NCBI RefSeq assembly: GCF_000235745.1
Contig: NZ_AGSX01000141.1
Coordinates: 19,370 to 83,369, forward strand
Reading direction: 5' to 3'
Source of the DNA: Stutzerimonas stutzeri SDM-LAC
Lineage (GTDB): Bacteria; Pseudomonadota; Gammaproteobacteria; Pseudomonadales; Pseudomonadaceae
Length of the DNA stretch: 64,000 nt
Positions 63,327 to 64,000 of this stretch are shown piece after piece (within the stretch, counting starts at the first letter, position 1; the number at the start of each line of letters is the position of its first letter). A program made the position numbers and the translations under genes. The notes beneath the pieces were generated by a model that ran no database searches, was not told the DNA's origin, and worked only from the letters and a program-made list of their open reading frames with translations.

Positions 63327-63931
63327 ATCGAATACCAGCCAGCCTGATACACGGGCTGGTTAACTCTCTCCTTCGTTCCCGCTTCTGAATCCAAACGCTT
63401 TCATACTCGAGCTGTGCAGCCTGCCACGCCAGTGAGCGTCAACCCAACGGCCAAACTTGCATCGAAAGCAATAGCGTCAGGCATACGCTCTTAGATCACA
63501 CCGTAACCGTTTCTTTGGGGCCCAACCCCCCATTCCAGGACCCTGTTACGACTCGTGCAACGCGCGAGCTTAAGCAAGCGAAGCGCAACAGCTCCCCTGC
63601 GCGCGCCCTGTGGTGTTGAGAAAAGACACCGGCTGCTCCTACAACTCACCAGTTTGCTGCCACACCCAAACAGCGCATGGGTCGCGTCCAGCCTCGGGGA
63701 GGCAGTGCCGGCGGCGCTACGGGTTTGAAAATGGTTTCATGCCGCGCTTAGTATGCATCGGCGCATCATTACCTCCGGACAAGCCGCCAACGTGCTGCTC
63801 AGGCGCTATCGGAAGGGCACATGATGAAGAGACACTGGTTGCCGTGGGCAAAATCAGCAGAAGAACTTGCGGCAGCCATGAATCATAACGACACACGCAG
63901 AGCCCAGCGAAGCTTTCCACCGCCCAAAGAC
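63327..63931. other. Intergenic region between mksF and the rrn operon
   Basis: About 600 bp. A hairpin ACCAGCC (63334-63340) / GGCTGGT (63354-63360) just after mksF may terminate it, though the tail is weak. The remainder has no supported gene; a 92-aa plus-strand frame at 63610-63888 has no ribosome site and low-quality sequence. Confidence 0.4.
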
Positions 63932-63965
63932 AAACCCCCGACCATCTATTGATGATCGGGGGTTT
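63932..63965 (-). terminator. Intrinsic terminator of the rrn operon
   Basis: Arms AAACCCCCGACCATC and GATGATCGGGGGTTT with a 4-nt TATT loop, one mismatch; on the minus strand it is followed by a T-containing tail. It lies just past the 5S rRNA end. Confidence 0.88.
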
Positions 63966-63973
63966 GGTGTAGA

Positions 63974-64000
63974 AGCTTGACGATGACCTACTCTCACATG
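63974..64000 (-). rRNA. rrf: 5S rRNA, 3' end (gene continues past the right edge)
   Basis: Read on the minus strand the last 27 bases give CATGTGAGAGTAGGTCATCG followed by TCAAGCT, the conserved 3' end of Pseudomonas 5S rRNA. The operon therefore runs leftward into the window and ends at the terminator at 63932-63965. Confidence 0.9.

Noticed and set aside
63610-63888. A 92-codon plus-strand frame before the rrn terminator
   Set aside because: No ribosome site, unusual composition, no homologous pattern recognised.

Overview
The window reads as a chromosomal segment of a gamma-proteobacterium of the genus Pseudomonas in the broad sense, most likely the P. stutzeri (Stutzerimonas) group. The basis is gene order known from pseudomonads: hemA / TPR lipoprotein / lolB / ispE / tRNA-Gln / prs / rplY / pth / ychF on the left, and rimI-holD (psi), leuA, carboxynorspermidine genes, mksBEF and an rrn operon on the right. 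GC is high and Shine-Dalgarno sites are typical. The species call is inference.

Left backbone (1-7919): hemA (partial, minus strand) is divergent from an outer-membrane TPR lipoprotein gene. lolB, ispE, two identical tRNA-Gln genes, prs, rplY, pth and ychF follow, all on the plus strand.

Genomic island (about 7900-43484, 35.6 kb): a tyrosine integrase starts 190 bp after ychF. A 20-bp direct repeat with one mismatch lies at the last codons of ychF (7900-7919) and again at 43465-43484, so the attachment site is the 3' end of ychF. The cargo, left to right, is: integrase; a small unknown protein; a two-partner secretion pair (TpsB transporter plus a 1505-aa TpsA with 16 GLUG repeats); a mobile-element maintenance module (zinc-ribbon protein, DUF932, YqaJ exonuclease, Gp3-like protein, RadC, two small proteins); an eight-gene minus-strand operon that is a type 3 BREX phage-exclusion system (WYL regulator, brxF, brxC, pglX, a PLD-like gene, brxHII, pglZ, brxA); a large unknown protein ending in a PD-(D/E)xK nuclease motif, divergent from a CoiA-like protein; an Inovirus-Gp2/YagK-like replication protein; an AlpA regulator; an unknown winged-helix-like protein; and a ribbon-helix-helix protein. 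The least explained part is the right end: a 12-bp phased repeat array lies between the last two divergent genes, and 12-bp phased GGGTA motifs occur just inside both ends of the island. Together they suggest a DNA-protein complex that could control expression, replication or excision.

Right backbone (43485-64000): the probable displaced ychF terminator, mpg, a membrane metallophosphoesterase, a small acidic protein, a decayed aldo/keto reductase next to tRNA-Met, a small membrane protein, a VOC protein, an EamA transporter and beta-carbonic anhydrase, otsAB (trehalose synthesis), a hydrophilic acidic protein, rimI-holD-leuA, carboxynorspermidine dehydrogenase and decarboxylase, the MksBEF condensin, and at the edge the 3' end of a minus-strand 5S rRNA with its terminator. 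Two copies of an inverted repeat with CGTAGGGTGG ends lie in the intergenic spaces.

All assignments were made by reading the sequence and translations by eye. No database search was run.
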